56,145 nucleotides of DNA, from the NCBI GenBank assembly GCA_041678045.1, contig JBAYOV010000024.1, forward strand, positions 1 through 56,145, in the 5' to 3' direction. The notes below the pieces were generated by a model, which did no database searches, was not told where the DNA came from, and saw only the letters and a program-made list of their open reading frames with translations. Made by a program: the position numbers and the translations under genes. Below, in pieces: positions 44,024 to 52,417 of the stretch; position 1 is the stretch's first letter, and every line of letters begins with the position of its first letter. The DNA comes from UBA2357 sp041678045 (GTDB lineage: Bacteria; Pseudomonadota; Gammaproteobacteria; Burkholderiales; Rhodocyclaceae).

Positions 44024-45325
44024 ATGCCATTCTCAATGAATCGTTCGTCATCCGGTCCGGTACGGTCACTGCTGCTAGCAACCATGGTAGGGCTGCTAGC
44101 AGGTTGCGGGGGCAGTGGCGACAGCAATCAGACCGAGCCGCATAGACCTGCGCTATCGTTGTCATGGCAGCCCTCCAGCTTCTATACACCTGTCGTCACA
44201 AACCCATTTGGAGAAATGGAAAGCGAACATCCTGGACGTTTCGAGGATGTCGTGGCGTCACCTAGTGGTGCAATCCACCTTGCATGGCACACCGGTGCCA
44301 GCCTTTTGGTACGGGGAAATGGCTATCTTTCGAGTAGTCATGACGGAGGTAGCACATGGCAGGAGATGAAAATCGCGCCGGATTGGGGCTCATTCGATTT
44401 CCTGAGCATACTGCCCAGCGGTCGTCTGGTGGCAGGCAGCACCATGGACCTGCCGCAGCATTGGTGGTTCAGCCCCCGTTTGTGGTGGAGCGATGACGAT
44501 GGCACCAACTGGCATTACCAGGACGTCCAGACTGACTATGACCCGCTAGAGGAGAACAGCCTGCACGTGGAGGAACCGAAAGCCATGGTCGAACACCAGG
44601 GCAAATTGATCGTCTGGGTTCGCGAGAGAACCTCCGCCCCCCCACCCTCTCACGGATTCGATATCCGTGATCGTCTGTATTACTGGGATCAGAACGGTGC
44701 TGCCTTGAGTCGCTTGCCCATCGTTCTACCGACAACCGGTCCGCTTGCAGTGCAAGCTGACTATCAGTTTTCTGCACTTGCCACCGGGCAAAACGGCTAT
44801 CTCTATCTTGCCATTGAGGGGGAGGTATTTCGGACATCCGACGCCCTTTCCTGGGAGGCGCTGCCACGTGCCAACGAAGGAGCACAGGTGATGAGCCTGA
44901 CTGTGTTGGCAGATGGAACCTTGGTAGCCGGTCTTGACAATCAAGAGAACGTCTACTTCTACAAGGACGGGCTCGGCTGGCGACAAGCCTTGTTGCCGGA
45001 AGATCAGGAAAACGCCGACAAGTCGTTGAGTCGAGCATACTCAGTGGGGCACATCATCGAACTGCAAAGTGGAGCCCTGCTCGTTGCTGCTGAAGACCTG
45101 GTGTATGCAAGCTGCGACGTTGGCGAGAACTGGGAGCAGATTGCAGCATTACCAGAAGCACGCACTTATCAACCAAACCGGCTGACCCAGTCGCCGGATG
45201 GTACGGTCTGGGGGAGTTTCATCGCGCTTAATCTCGGTTCATCGGGCACATCGAGCTTTTCCGGAAAGCTTCTGAAAATCCCTCCTCCCGCTGGCGTCGC
45301 AGCACGCGATTTCATCAAGTGCTGA
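44024..45325 (+). CDS. Lipoprotein with BNR/sialidase-like repeats
   Basis: 433 residues. Lipoprotein signal LLLATMVGLLAGC with the lipobox Cys at about residue 27. The rest has Asp-box/BNR-like elements (SSSHDGGSTWQEM, WSDDDGTNWHYQD) spaced as in a beta-propeller. No catalytic residues of sialidases are evident, so probably binding or structural. GC content is visibly lower than neighbours and no homologue comes to mind: possible horizontal gain. The start is uncertain; ATG at 44036 or 43967 also fit, and none has a clear ribosome site. Confidence 0.7.
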   Translation: MPFSMNRSSSGPVRSLLLATMVGLLAGCGGSGDSNQTEPHRPALSLSWQPSSFYTPVVTNPFGEMESEHPGRFEDVVASPSGAIHLAWHTGASLLVRGNGYLSSSHDGGSTWQEMKIAPDWGSFDFLSILPSGRLVAGSTMDLPQHWWFSPRLWWSDDDGTNWHYQDVQTDYDPLEENSLHVEEPKAMVEHQGKLIVWVRERTSAPPPSHGFDIRDRLYYWDQNGAALSRLPIVLPTTGPLAVQADYQFSALATGQNGYLYLAIEGEVFRTSDALSWEALPRANEGAQVMSLTVLADGTLVAGLDNQENVYFYKDGLGWRQALLPEDQENADKSLSRAYSVGHIIELQSGALLVAAEDLVYASCDVGENWEQIAALPEARTYQPNRLTQSPDGTVWGSFIALNLGSSGTSSFSGKLLKIPPPAGVAARDFIKC

Positions 45326-45419
45326 TGAAGCCTCTTTGGATATGACTATTGATTCATCAAAAACGTAAATGTGCACTCACGTTGAACAGAATCAAGGGTA
45401 ACCCCCAGCCGCCATCCGA

Positions 45420-45965
45420 TCACTTCAAGCCGGCCCCATCCGCCGGCTCGGGCCAGTCGCGCAGCAGGCGGGCCACGATGAGGCCGTTCACGGTGCCGAA
45501 GAAGGTGGCGGCCAGGGCAAATACCGGCAGCAGGTAAAACACCCCGTCATGCGGCACCAGCCATACCCGGGCGAGCAGCAGTTGACCGCCGATATGCGCG
45601 AACGCGGCCAGCACGCTCAGGCTCACCGGGCCAAACCAGCGGCGCGGCAGCAGGCTGGCGGCCAGCCCCAGCACACACAAACTGAACACCGACCCGGTCA
45701 GGCTCAGGAAGAAGCCCGGCGCAAAGAACTGCCCCAGCAGCAGGCTGCCGGCAAACACCCGCAGCAGCGCCACCCACACCGCATCGCGCCAGCCCCAGCG
45801 CAGCAGCACGATGAGGATCACGATGTTCGCCAAACCCGGCTTCACCCCGGGCAGGGGCAGCGGGATGGCGGCTTCGGCCACCGACAGCACAATGGCCGCC
45901 GCAGCCAGACGGCTGATGCGTACATCGTCCGCGTCCGGACGAATTTCAATAGTTGAGGGAATCAT
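45420..45965 (-). CDS. Gx transporter family protein
   Basis: 181 residues, about five membrane helices. The Gx_transp family block PLPLPGVKPGLANIVILIVL is clear (Gly-rich, formerly annotated as heptaprenyl diphosphate synthase component I), plus SLTGSVFSLCVLGLAASLL. Belongs to the ECF-like S-component superfamily; substrate unknown. It overlaps the NusG-II gene by 20 bases. Confidence 0.85.
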   Translation of the reverse strand: MIPSTIEIRPDADDVRISRLAAAAIVLSVAEAAIPLPLPGVKPGLANIVILIVLLRWGWRDAVWVALLRVFAGSLLLGQFFAPGFFLSLTGSVFSLCVLGLAASLLPRRWFGPVSLSVLAAFAHIGGQLLLARVWLVPHDGVFYLLPVFALAATFFGTVNGLIVARLLRDWPEPADGAGLK

Positions 45966-46323
45966 AGTCTGCAGATCCGCCAGTCAGGCTCAGACTGACC
46001 TCGTTGGGTGCGCAAATCGCCACGGCGCCGGAGCGGGTCAGCCAGCCCTGCAGCACACAGTACTGACGCAGCCCCGGATCGGCCGCCACCCGGGCGCGCC
46101 CCGGTTCGATCTCGATGCGTGTGATGCCCAGCGGACCCGGCACCTCGATCACCCGGGGGGAAGACAGGGAAGCCTCTGCAAACACCTGTCCCCCCGCCCG
46201 CACCACGGCTTTGTCAGGTGTGCCGGCCTGCCACAGGGCGCGCACCGAGGCGCCACAGAACACCAGCGCCAGCGCCAGCACCAGCCAGTCTCCGGGCCGC
46301 ATCAGGCTCAGCCACGCCCGCAT
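45946..46323 (-). CDS. NusG domain II-containing protein
   Basis: 125 residues with one N-terminal membrane helix (WLVLALALVFCGASVRALW) and a small periplasmic NusG-II domain (the paired cysteines at YCVLQG and ICAPNEVSLSLTG). Function unknown; such proteins are often neighbours of Gx transporters and FMN-transferases. I chose ATG (RAWLSL) with GGTGA upstream, rather than the GTG that overlaps the rapZ stop. Confidence 0.8.
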   Translation of the reverse strand: MRAWLSLMRPGDWLVLALALVFCGASVRALWQAGTPDKAVVRAGGQVFAEASLSSPRVIEVPGPLGITRIEIEPGRARVAADPGLRQYCVLQGWLTRSGAVAICAPNEVSLSLTGGSADYDSLNY

Positions 46324-46328
46324 GGCGC

Positions 46329-47213
46329 TCACCGCAGCGGCGTCTCCACCGTCAGGCCGCTGTCCGAGCTCCGCCGCACCGCAGAACGATGGCGCACCAG
46401 CACCCGCGCATGATCGCGGAAACGCCCGGCAAGATGTTCGGCGATGTACACCGACCGGTGCTGCCCGCCGGTACAGCCAATCGCCACGGTCAGATAGCTT
46501 CGGTTGTCACGCATGTAGCGGGGCAGCCAGTTGGCGACGAAATCGCCAATGTCGCGCACCATCGCGCCCACCTCCTCCTGTGCGGAAAGGAAGTCGATGA
46601 CCGGCTGATCGCGCCCGGTGAGCGGACGCAGGGCACGGTCGTAATGGGGGTTGGGCAGGCAGCGCACATCGAACACCAGGTCGGCATCCAGCGGTAGCCC
46701 GTACTTGAAACCGAAAGACTGGAACATCAGCGTGAGCCCGCGCGTGGGGTCGAGCGAAAGCAGTTGCTTGACCCAGGCGCGCAAGCTGTTCGGATGCAGG
46801 TCGCTGGTGTCAATGTGGTGCCCCAGTTCGGCGATGGACGCCAGCGCCTCGCGCTCCTGCTGGATCGCCTCTTCGAGCGACACCTCTTCGCTGGCGAGGG
46901 GGTGACGACGGCGGGTTTCGGAAAAACGGGCAATCAGTGTGTCATCGCGCGCATTCAGGAACACCATGCGCACATCCAGCCCGTCCGCGCGCAAGCGCTC
47001 AATCTGTTGCGGCAGTGCGGCCAGGCAGTTTCCGGAGCGCACATCCACCGCCACCGCCACCCGCTGCTTGCCACTGTCGCGCAGGTGCGCGATCAACTGC
47101 GGCAACAGGGTGGCCGGCAGGTTGTCGACCACGTAGTAGCCCGCATCCTCCAGCACATTCAGCGCAATGCTCTTGCCCGAGCCGGATAATCCACTGATCA
47201 GCACCACTTGCAT
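46329..47213 (-). CDS. rapZ: RNase adapter protein RapZ
   Basis: 294 residues. Walker A GLSGSGKSIALNVLEDAGYY at the N-terminus, FLNARDDTLIARFSETRRRH, MFQSFGFKYGLP and IGCTGGQHRSVYIAE are the family blocks. In E. coli, RapZ binds the sRNA GlmZ and guides RNase E; the betaproteobacterial role may differ. ATG start with GGAGGG upstream; the longer frame would run 20 codons upstream without a site. Confidence 0.95.
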   Translation of the reverse strand: MQVVLISGLSGSGKSIALNVLEDAGYYVVDNLPATLLPQLIAHLRDSGKQRVAVAVDVRSGNCLAALPQQIERLRADGLDVRMVFLNARDDTLIARFSETRRRHPLASEEVSLEEAIQQEREALASIAELGHHIDTSDLHPNSLRAWVKQLLSLDPTRGLTLMFQSFGFKYGLPLDADLVFDVRCLPNPHYDRALRPLTGRDQPVIDFLSAQEEVGAMVRDIGDFVANWLPRYMRDNRSYLTVAIGCTGGQHRSVYIAEHLAGRFRDHARVLVRHRSAVRRSSDSGLTVETPLR

Positions 47214-47298
47214 TCGTCCGCCCTCCTGTTCGAAGCATCCGCGATTATCCCCCAGCCCGACGCTTCGGGCCATACGGGAAGGTGAAGCCGCAACGGAA

Positions 47299-48216
47299 TC
47301 AGACGGCGATCAGCGTATCGTGCTCGATGCGTGCCACCCCGGCACGCTGCAGGTCTTTCATCAGCCAGTCGGTGAGCACATCGGGCGACAGCCCCAGAAA
47401 ACGGCGGTTGGCCTCGCGGTACAGCGGCACCTCGCTCAGATGCGCCTGCAGCCACTCCACCTGCATGTGGCGACGCTCCAGCAGTCGAAAGGTGATGCAT
47501 GCGCGGATGGCATTGCGGGCAATGCGCGCACCATCCTCTTCGAAAGCCTTGAGTCGCGCAAAAGCGCGCTCCAGGGCATCGTCGAACTCCACAAAGGGGC
47601 TGCCATGGCCCGGAATCACCACGTCCACCGACAGGCGGCCGATGGCTTCCAGCGTGCGACGGGCCTCGCCAATGCCGTCGCCCGTGCCCAGCACATCGGC
47701 AAACAGGATGCCGAAACCATCGCGCCACAGGGCATCGCCGGAAATCAGCAGGCGCCGGTCCGGGCAGTGAAAGACCAGCGCATCCATGTCATGCCCGGGG
47801 GCGGCATGCGCCACCCACTCCAGACCGCCCATGCGCAGACGCTCGCCGTCGCTCACCATGCCATCGGCACGAAAGGGTTCGGCCTGCTGGTCGGCAACGC
47901 TGAGCAGCAGGGCCTCGCGATCCCACTGGTCGACCGCAGCGTGCATGCCCGAAGGCACGACGATTTCGCAGCCGTACGTCCGCTGCACAGCGGCATTGCC
48001 ACCGATATGGTCGGAATGTGAGTGCGTGTTGATGAGCCGCCCCAGACGTCGGCCGTCGAGTGCGGTGTGCAGCAGCGCGAGCGTCTGTTCGGCATGGGTG
48101 ACATAGCCGGAATCGACCAGCACCGCCTCGCCATCCTCGAACAACAGCACATTGTTGGCCGACAGCCAGCCACGCTCCAGCACCTGCACCGAGGCGGGCA
48201 GTCGCGGAGCGCTCAC
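47299..48216 (-). CDS. MBL-fold metallo-hydrolase
   Basis: 305 residues. The metal site NTHSHSDHIGG (HxHxDH) near residue 85, HAAPGHDMDALVFH and ISGDALWRDGFG are clear, together with a glyoxalase II-like C-terminal helical region. Probably a thioester or lactone hydrolase; substrate unknown. The start is GTG overlapping the DUF1289 stop (GTGA). Confidence 0.85.
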   Translation of the reverse strand: MSAPRLPASVQVLERGWLSANNVLLFEDGEAVLVDSGYVTHAEQTLALLHTALDGRRLGRLINTHSHSDHIGGNAAVQRTYGCEIVVPSGMHAAVDQWDREALLLSVADQQAEPFRADGMVSDGERLRMGGLEWVAHAAPGHDMDALVFHCPDRRLLISGDALWRDGFGILFADVLGTGDGIGEARRTLEAIGRLSVDVVIPGHGSPFVEFDDALERAFARLKAFEEDGARIARNAIRACITFRLLERRHMQVEWLQAHLSEVPLYREANRRFLGLSPDVLTDWLMKDLQRAGVARIEHDTLIAV

Positions 48217-48401
48217 TCCGACCCCTCGCCCACCTGACCGGCAACATTGTCGGGCAGCGGAGCAGACCACTTGTCCGGTTCAGCCTCGGGGGGCGCGGGC
48301 ACCGGCACCCCCTCGATTTCCTCGGCGGTACGGCCACACCCCAGGCATACGCCCGAATCCCAGTCGATCATGCACACGCCAACGCACAGGGCATCGCTCA
48401 T
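48213..48401 (-). CDS. DUF1289 small Cys-rich protein (second of pair)
   Basis: 62 residues. CVGVCMIDWDSGVCLGCGRT has the four conserved cysteines of DUF1289, probably a zinc or Fe-S-binding site. Tail is Pro-rich. The start overlaps the stop of the upstream DUF1289 gene and its own stop overlaps the MBL start, so three genes form one coupled run. Confidence 0.8.
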   Translation of the reverse strand: MSDALCVGVCMIDWDSGVCLGCGRTAEEIEGVPVPAPPEAEPDKWSAPLPDNVAGQVGEGSE

Positions 48402-48607
48402 GCCCGGCCTCCGGCGGCGCAGGCGGTCTGCGGCACCGTACGTGCCCGCTCGGCCACCCTGTCGAGAATACGCAGGCGCTCGCCATCGTCGGCCTGCCCC
48501 CACACGCGAATTTCATCCAGCGTGCGCAGGCAGCCTTCACACAGACCCGAAGCGTTGTCGATACGGCAAATGTTGATGCAAGGGGATTTCACGCCTTTCA
48601 CACCCAT
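48398..48607 (-). CDS. DUF1289 small Cys-rich protein (first of pair)
   Basis: 69 residues with the four-Cys DUF1289 core (SPCINICRIDNASGLCEGCL) and the following RTLDEIRVWGQADDGER. It is a paralogue of its downstream neighbour with a longer, more typical C-terminus. The ATG overlaps nothing upstream; liuE ends 28 bases before. Confidence 0.85.
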   Translation of the reverse strand: MGVKGVKSPCINICRIDNASGLCEGCLRTLDEIRVWGQADDGERLRILDRVAERARTVPQTACAAGGRA

Positions 48608-48634
48608 GGGCTTTCTCTCTGTCAGGACATCTCA

Positions 48635-49561
48635 TTACGGCGGACACGTCTTCGCGCGCCTTGCCAGCACTGCCCGGGCCACCCGCGATGCGGGCTCCCG
48701 GCCGATGGCCGCGCTGATCCAGGCGGCCAGGTCGACCAGTTTATCGAGATTCACCCCGGTTTCAATGCCCAGCCCGTTGAGCAGCCACACCACATCCTCG
48801 GTTGCAACGTTGCCGGAGGCCCCGGCCGCATACGGGCAACCGCCCAACCCGCCTACCGAGGCGTCATACACCGCAACGCCCATTTGCAGCGAGGCAAAGA
48901 TGTTGGCTGCCGCCATGCCGTATGTGTCGTGGTAATGTCCGGCCAACTGTGCCACAGGCACGCGGGCGGCCACGGCCTCGATCATGCGCTGCGTGGCCAG
49001 CGGGGTCCCCATGCCGATCGTATCTCCCAGCGAGATTTCGTAGCACCCCATGTCGATCAACCGCTCGGCCACGTCGGCCACCTTGTGCGGCGATACCGCC
49101 CCCTCATAGGGGCAGCCCAGCACGCAGGACACATAGCCGCGCACCTGCACACCGGCACGCAGGGCCGCCTCGGTCACCGGACGAAAGCGCTCCAGCGATT
49201 CGGCAATCGAACAATTGATGTTTTTCTGGCTGAAGGACTCGCTCGCCGCGCCGAACACCGCCACCTCACGTGCCCCGGCCGCCAGTGCCGCCTCGAACCC
49301 CTTCAGGTTGGGCGTGAGCACCGGATAACGCACCCCGGGCCGGGCACTGGCCAGCACCCGGGTGAGCACCTCGGTGTTGTCGCCCATCTGCGGCACCCAC
49401 TTCGGCGAGACGAAGGAGGTGGCCTCCACGCTGCTCAGGCCGGCATCGGCCAACCGCTCGATGAGCGCCACCTTGGTATCGGCCGGCACCAGTTGCTTCT
49501 CGTTTTGCAGGCCGTCACGCGGGCCGACCTCGACGATCCTGACTTTCTGCGGCAAAGTCAT
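48635..49561 (-). CDS. liuE: Hydroxymethylglutaryl-CoA lyase
   Basis: 308 residues. Cleaves HMG-CoA into acetoacetate and acetyl-CoA, the last step of leucine breakdown. Visible: VEVGPRDGLQNEKQLVP, SFVSPKWVPQMGD and the signature VGGLGGCPYAAGASGNVATE with its catalytic Cys. Full length. Last gene of the liu operon, 9 bases after liuD. Confidence 0.96.
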   Translation of the reverse strand: MTLPQKVRIVEVGPRDGLQNEKQLVPADTKVALIERLADAGLSSVEATSFVSPKWVPQMGDNTEVLTRVLASARPGVRYPVLTPNLKGFEAALAAGAREVAVFGAASESFSQKNINCSIAESLERFRPVTEAALRAGVQVRGYVSCVLGCPYEGAVSPHKVADVAERLIDMGCYEISLGDTIGMGTPLATQRMIEAVAARVPVAQLAGHYHDTYGMAAANIFASLQMGVAVYDASVGGLGGCPYAAGASGNVATEDVVWLLNGLGIETGVNLDKLVDLAAWISAAIGREPASRVARAVLARRAKTCPP

Positions 49562-49570
49562 GGGTCCCCC

Positions 49571-51595
49571 TCAGGCTTCGGCTTCGGCAGCGGCGGCCGC
49601 CCCGGCTTCAAACTCGACCAGCTCGGCGCCATCGCCCACCTGATCGCCCACAGCGAAGCGGAAAGCCTTCACCACCCCCGCCGACGGTGCCGTGATGGTG
49701 TGCTCCATCTTCATCGCTTCGAGAATCAGCAGCGGTGCGCCCTTCTCGACGCTCGCCCCGGGCGCAGCCAGCAGCGCAATCACCTTGCCCGGCATCGGGG
49801 CGAGCAGGCCTCCTTCGGCCCCACCGCCTTCGCCCGAGTGATGCAGCGGGTCCACGCTGGCCAGCGGCCAGGTACGGCCATTCATGAACACATGGCGCTT
49901 CTCGCCTGCAGCAATCACGGTGGCATCCATGCGATTGCCGTCCATCTCCGCACGCAACAGACCGCGCTCGTTGAGTTCCCCGCAGGCCGATACCTCGCGA
50001 CCGTTCAGCGTCAGCCGGTAACTGTCGCCCAGATAGGCCACACGCACCGATTGCTGCTGCTCGCCAAGGCGGAACATCAAATCACGCTGCGCCACCGCAT
50101 TCAGGCGCCAGCCATCGCGGGCATGCCAGGGCGAGGCCGGTTCGGGTGCGCGACGGGCATGCTCCACGGCACGGCGCCGCTCACGCAGCAACTCGGCCAG
50201 CGCGGCCACCCGCCACACCGTATCGGGCACCGCCCCTTCTTCGGGGAACAGATAGGCCTTCTCGCGCTCGATCAGGCCGGTATCGAGATCGGCATTCGCA
50301 AAGGCCGGGCAGGCGGTGAGGCGCGACAGGAACTCGATGTTGTTGGCCACCCCCACCACCCGGTAATCGGCCAGCGCCTGCAGCATGCGCGCCAGCGCCC
50401 GGTCGCGGTTGATGTCCCACACGATGAGCTTGGCAATCATCGGGTCGTAGTGCGGGCTGATCTCGTCGCCCTCTTCCACGCCGGTATCGACGCGCACATG
50501 CAGGCCTTCGGCCGGCGGCGCCAGATGCACCAAGCGGCCAGTGGAAGGCAGGAAGCCCTTCGCCGGGTCTTCGGCGTAAATGCGCGCTTCCAGCGCATGG
50601 CCGCGAAGCTGCAACTGCTCCTGCGCCAGCGGCAGGGGCTCGCCGTGGGCCACCCGCAACTGCCACTCCACCAGATCCTGGCCGGTGATCATCTCGGTCA
50701 CCGGATGCTCCACCTGCAGGCGGGTGTTCATCTCCATGAAATAGAAGGAGCCGTCCTGGTTGGCGATGAACTCCACCGTACCTGCGCCCACATAACCCAC
50801 TGCCTTGGCCGCCTCCACTGCAGCCTTGCCCATCGCGGCGCGGCGCTCGGGGGTCATGCCGGGCGCAGGCGCTTCTTCCAGCACCTTCTGGTGGCGGCGC
50901 TGCACCGAGCAGTCGCGCTCGAACAGATACGCCACGTTGCCGTGCGTGTCGCCAAACACCTGAATCTCGATATGGCGCGGCTTGGTGATGTATTTCTCCA
51001 CCAGCACATGCTCGTCGCCAAAGGACGAGGCCGCCTCGCGCTTGCACGAAGCGAGCAGGTCGAGAAAGTCTCCCGAGCGCTCTACCAGCCGCATGCCCTT
51101 GCCACCGCCGCCGGCAGCGGCCTTGATCAGCACCGGGTAGCCGATGGCGTCGGCCTGCTGGTGCAACCAGGCCGGGTCCTGGTTGTCGCCGTGATAACCC
51201 GGCGTGAGCGGCACGCCGGCCGCCTCCATCAGTTTCTTCGCTTCGGACTTGGAGCCCATCGCGCGGATGGCCGACACCGGCGGACCGATGAAGACGATCC
51301 CCTCCCGCTCGCACGCCTCGCAGAAGTCCTCGTTCTCCGACAAAAAGCCGTAGCCGGGGTGGATCGCCTGCGCGCCGGTCTGCTTGGCTGCGGCAATGAT
51401 CCTGTCGATCACCAGATAGCTTTCACGCGCCGCCGCAGGACCGAGCAGCACGGCCTCGTCGGCCAGCCGCACATGCCGTGCCTGGGCATCTGCCTCGGAA
51501 TACACCGCCACCGTCTTGATGCCCATGCGCCGGGCCGTCTTGATGACACGGCAGGCAATTTCCCCACGGTTTGCGATCAGAATTTTTTCAAACAT
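49571..51595 (-). CDS. liuD: Methylcrotonyl-CoA carboxylase biotin-containing subunit
   Basis: 674 residues. N-terminal biotin carboxylase (MFEKILIANRGEIACRVIKT; AAAGGGGKGMRLV; LQVEHPVTEMITGQDLVEWQ) and C-terminal biotin carrier with LILEAMKMEHTITAPSAG, Lys near residue 640 to be biotinylated. It works with liuB to carboxylate 3-methylcrotonyl-CoA using ATP and bicarbonate. The order and coupling to liuB confirm it over other biotin carboxylases. Confidence 0.95.
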   Translation of the reverse strand: MFEKILIANRGEIACRVIKTARRMGIKTVAVYSEADAQARHVRLADEAVLLGPAAARESYLVIDRIIAAAKQTGAQAIHPGYGFLSENEDFCEACEREGIVFIGPPVSAIRAMGSKSEAKKLMEAAGVPLTPGYHGDNQDPAWLHQQADAIGYPVLIKAAAGGGGKGMRLVERSGDFLDLLASCKREAASSFGDEHVLVEKYITKPRHIEIQVFGDTHGNVAYLFERDCSVQRRHQKVLEEAPAPGMTPERRAAMGKAAVEAAKAVGYVGAGTVEFIANQDGSFYFMEMNTRLQVEHPVTEMITGQDLVEWQLRVAHGEPLPLAQEQLQLRGHALEARIYAEDPAKGFLPSTGRLVHLAPPAEGLHVRVDTGVEEGDEISPHYDPMIAKLIVWDINRDRALARMLQALADYRVVGVANNIEFLSRLTACPAFANADLDTGLIEREKAYLFPEEGAVPDTVWRVAALAELLRERRRAVEHARRAPEPASPWHARDGWRLNAVAQRDLMFRLGEQQQSVRVAYLGDSYRLTLNGREVSACGELNERGLLRAEMDGNRMDATVIAAGEKRHVFMNGRTWPLASVDPLHHSGEGGGAEGGLLAPMPGKVIALLAAPGASVEKGAPLLILEAMKMEHTITAPSAGVVKAFRFAVGDQVGDGAELVEFEAGAAAAAEAEA

Positions 51596-51606
51596 GTTGT
51601 CTCCTC

Positions 51607-52395
51607 TCAGTCCTGAGGCACCCAGGCGGCGGGCCGCTTGGACAGGAAGGCCTCCAGCCCCTCGCGCGCTTCCGGCGTGGCGCGCAGTTGCGAAATGCGC
51701 CGCACGGTGTCTTCCACCACCGCATCGGACACCGGGCGGTTGGCCACGCCACGGATCAGGTCCTTCGCGGCGGCCTGTGCCTTCGGCCCGCCCTGCAGCA
51801 GGGCGGTGACGATCTCGCCCACCCTGGCATCGAGCGCTTCGCTGGCCACCGCCTCATGCGCCAGCCCCAGCCCGACCGCCTGCGTGGCGTCGATGCGCTC
51901 GGCGGTCTGGAAGTAGCGATACGCCTGACGCTCGCCAATCGCGCGGATCACATACGGACTGATCGCCGAGGGGATGATGCCGAACTTGACTTCGGAGGTC
52001 GCAAACACGGCCCTCTCGCCCGCAATGCAGATGTCGCAGGCACTCGCCAGCCCCATGCCACCGCCCAGCGCCGCCCCATGCACCCGTGCAATGGTGGGTT
52101 TACTCATCTCGGCCAGCGTGCGCAGCATGCTGGCCAGCTTCATCGCATCCGCAAAGTTTTCCGCTTCGCTGGCCTCGCCTGCCGCCTTCATCCAGTTCAG
52201 ATCGGCCCCGGCGGAAAAGCTTTTGCCCCGTCCGGCCAACACCATCACCCGCACCGCTTCGTCGGCCTCCAGTTGCCGGCACGCGGCGGCAAGGTCCGCA
52301 ATCAGTTGCGCATTGAAGGCGTTGTGCACATCCGGCCGGTTCATCCACACCGTCGCCACACCACCGCTCAGCTCGATTTCGAGGGTTTCGTACAT
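51607..52395 (-). CDS. liuC: Methylglutaconyl-CoA hydratase
   Basis: 262 residues, crotonase fold. Oxyanion-hole blocks GKSFSAGADLNWMK and ARVHGAALGGGMGLASACDI are present, with Glu in ATSEVKFGIIPSAIS. Hydrates 3-methylglutaconyl-CoA to HMG-CoA. The ATG before YETLEIE is the family start; 22 upstream in-frame codons are intergenic. Operon position between liuB and liuD supports the specificity. Confidence 0.93.
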   Translation of the reverse strand: MYETLEIELSGGVATVWMNRPDVHNAFNAQLIADLAAACRQLEADEAVRVMVLAGRGKSFSAGADLNWMKAAGEASEAENFADAMKLASMLRTLAEMSKPTIARVHGAALGGGMGLASACDICIAGERAVFATSEVKFGIIPSAISPYVIRAIGERQAYRYFQTAERIDATQAVGLGLAHEAVASEALDARVGEIVTALLQGGPKAQAAAKDLIRGVANRPVSDAVVEDTVRRISQLRATPEAREGLEAFLSKRPAAWVPQD

Positions 52396-52417
52396 CGTCT
52401 TGTCTCCTCCGCCGTCC

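Noticed and set aside
48152..51616. A 1154-codon plus-strand open frame
   Set aside because: It is antisense to liuD and liuE, whose protein motifs are unmistakable; its translation is His/Arg/Gly-rich with no domain, as expected for the shadow of GC-rich codons.
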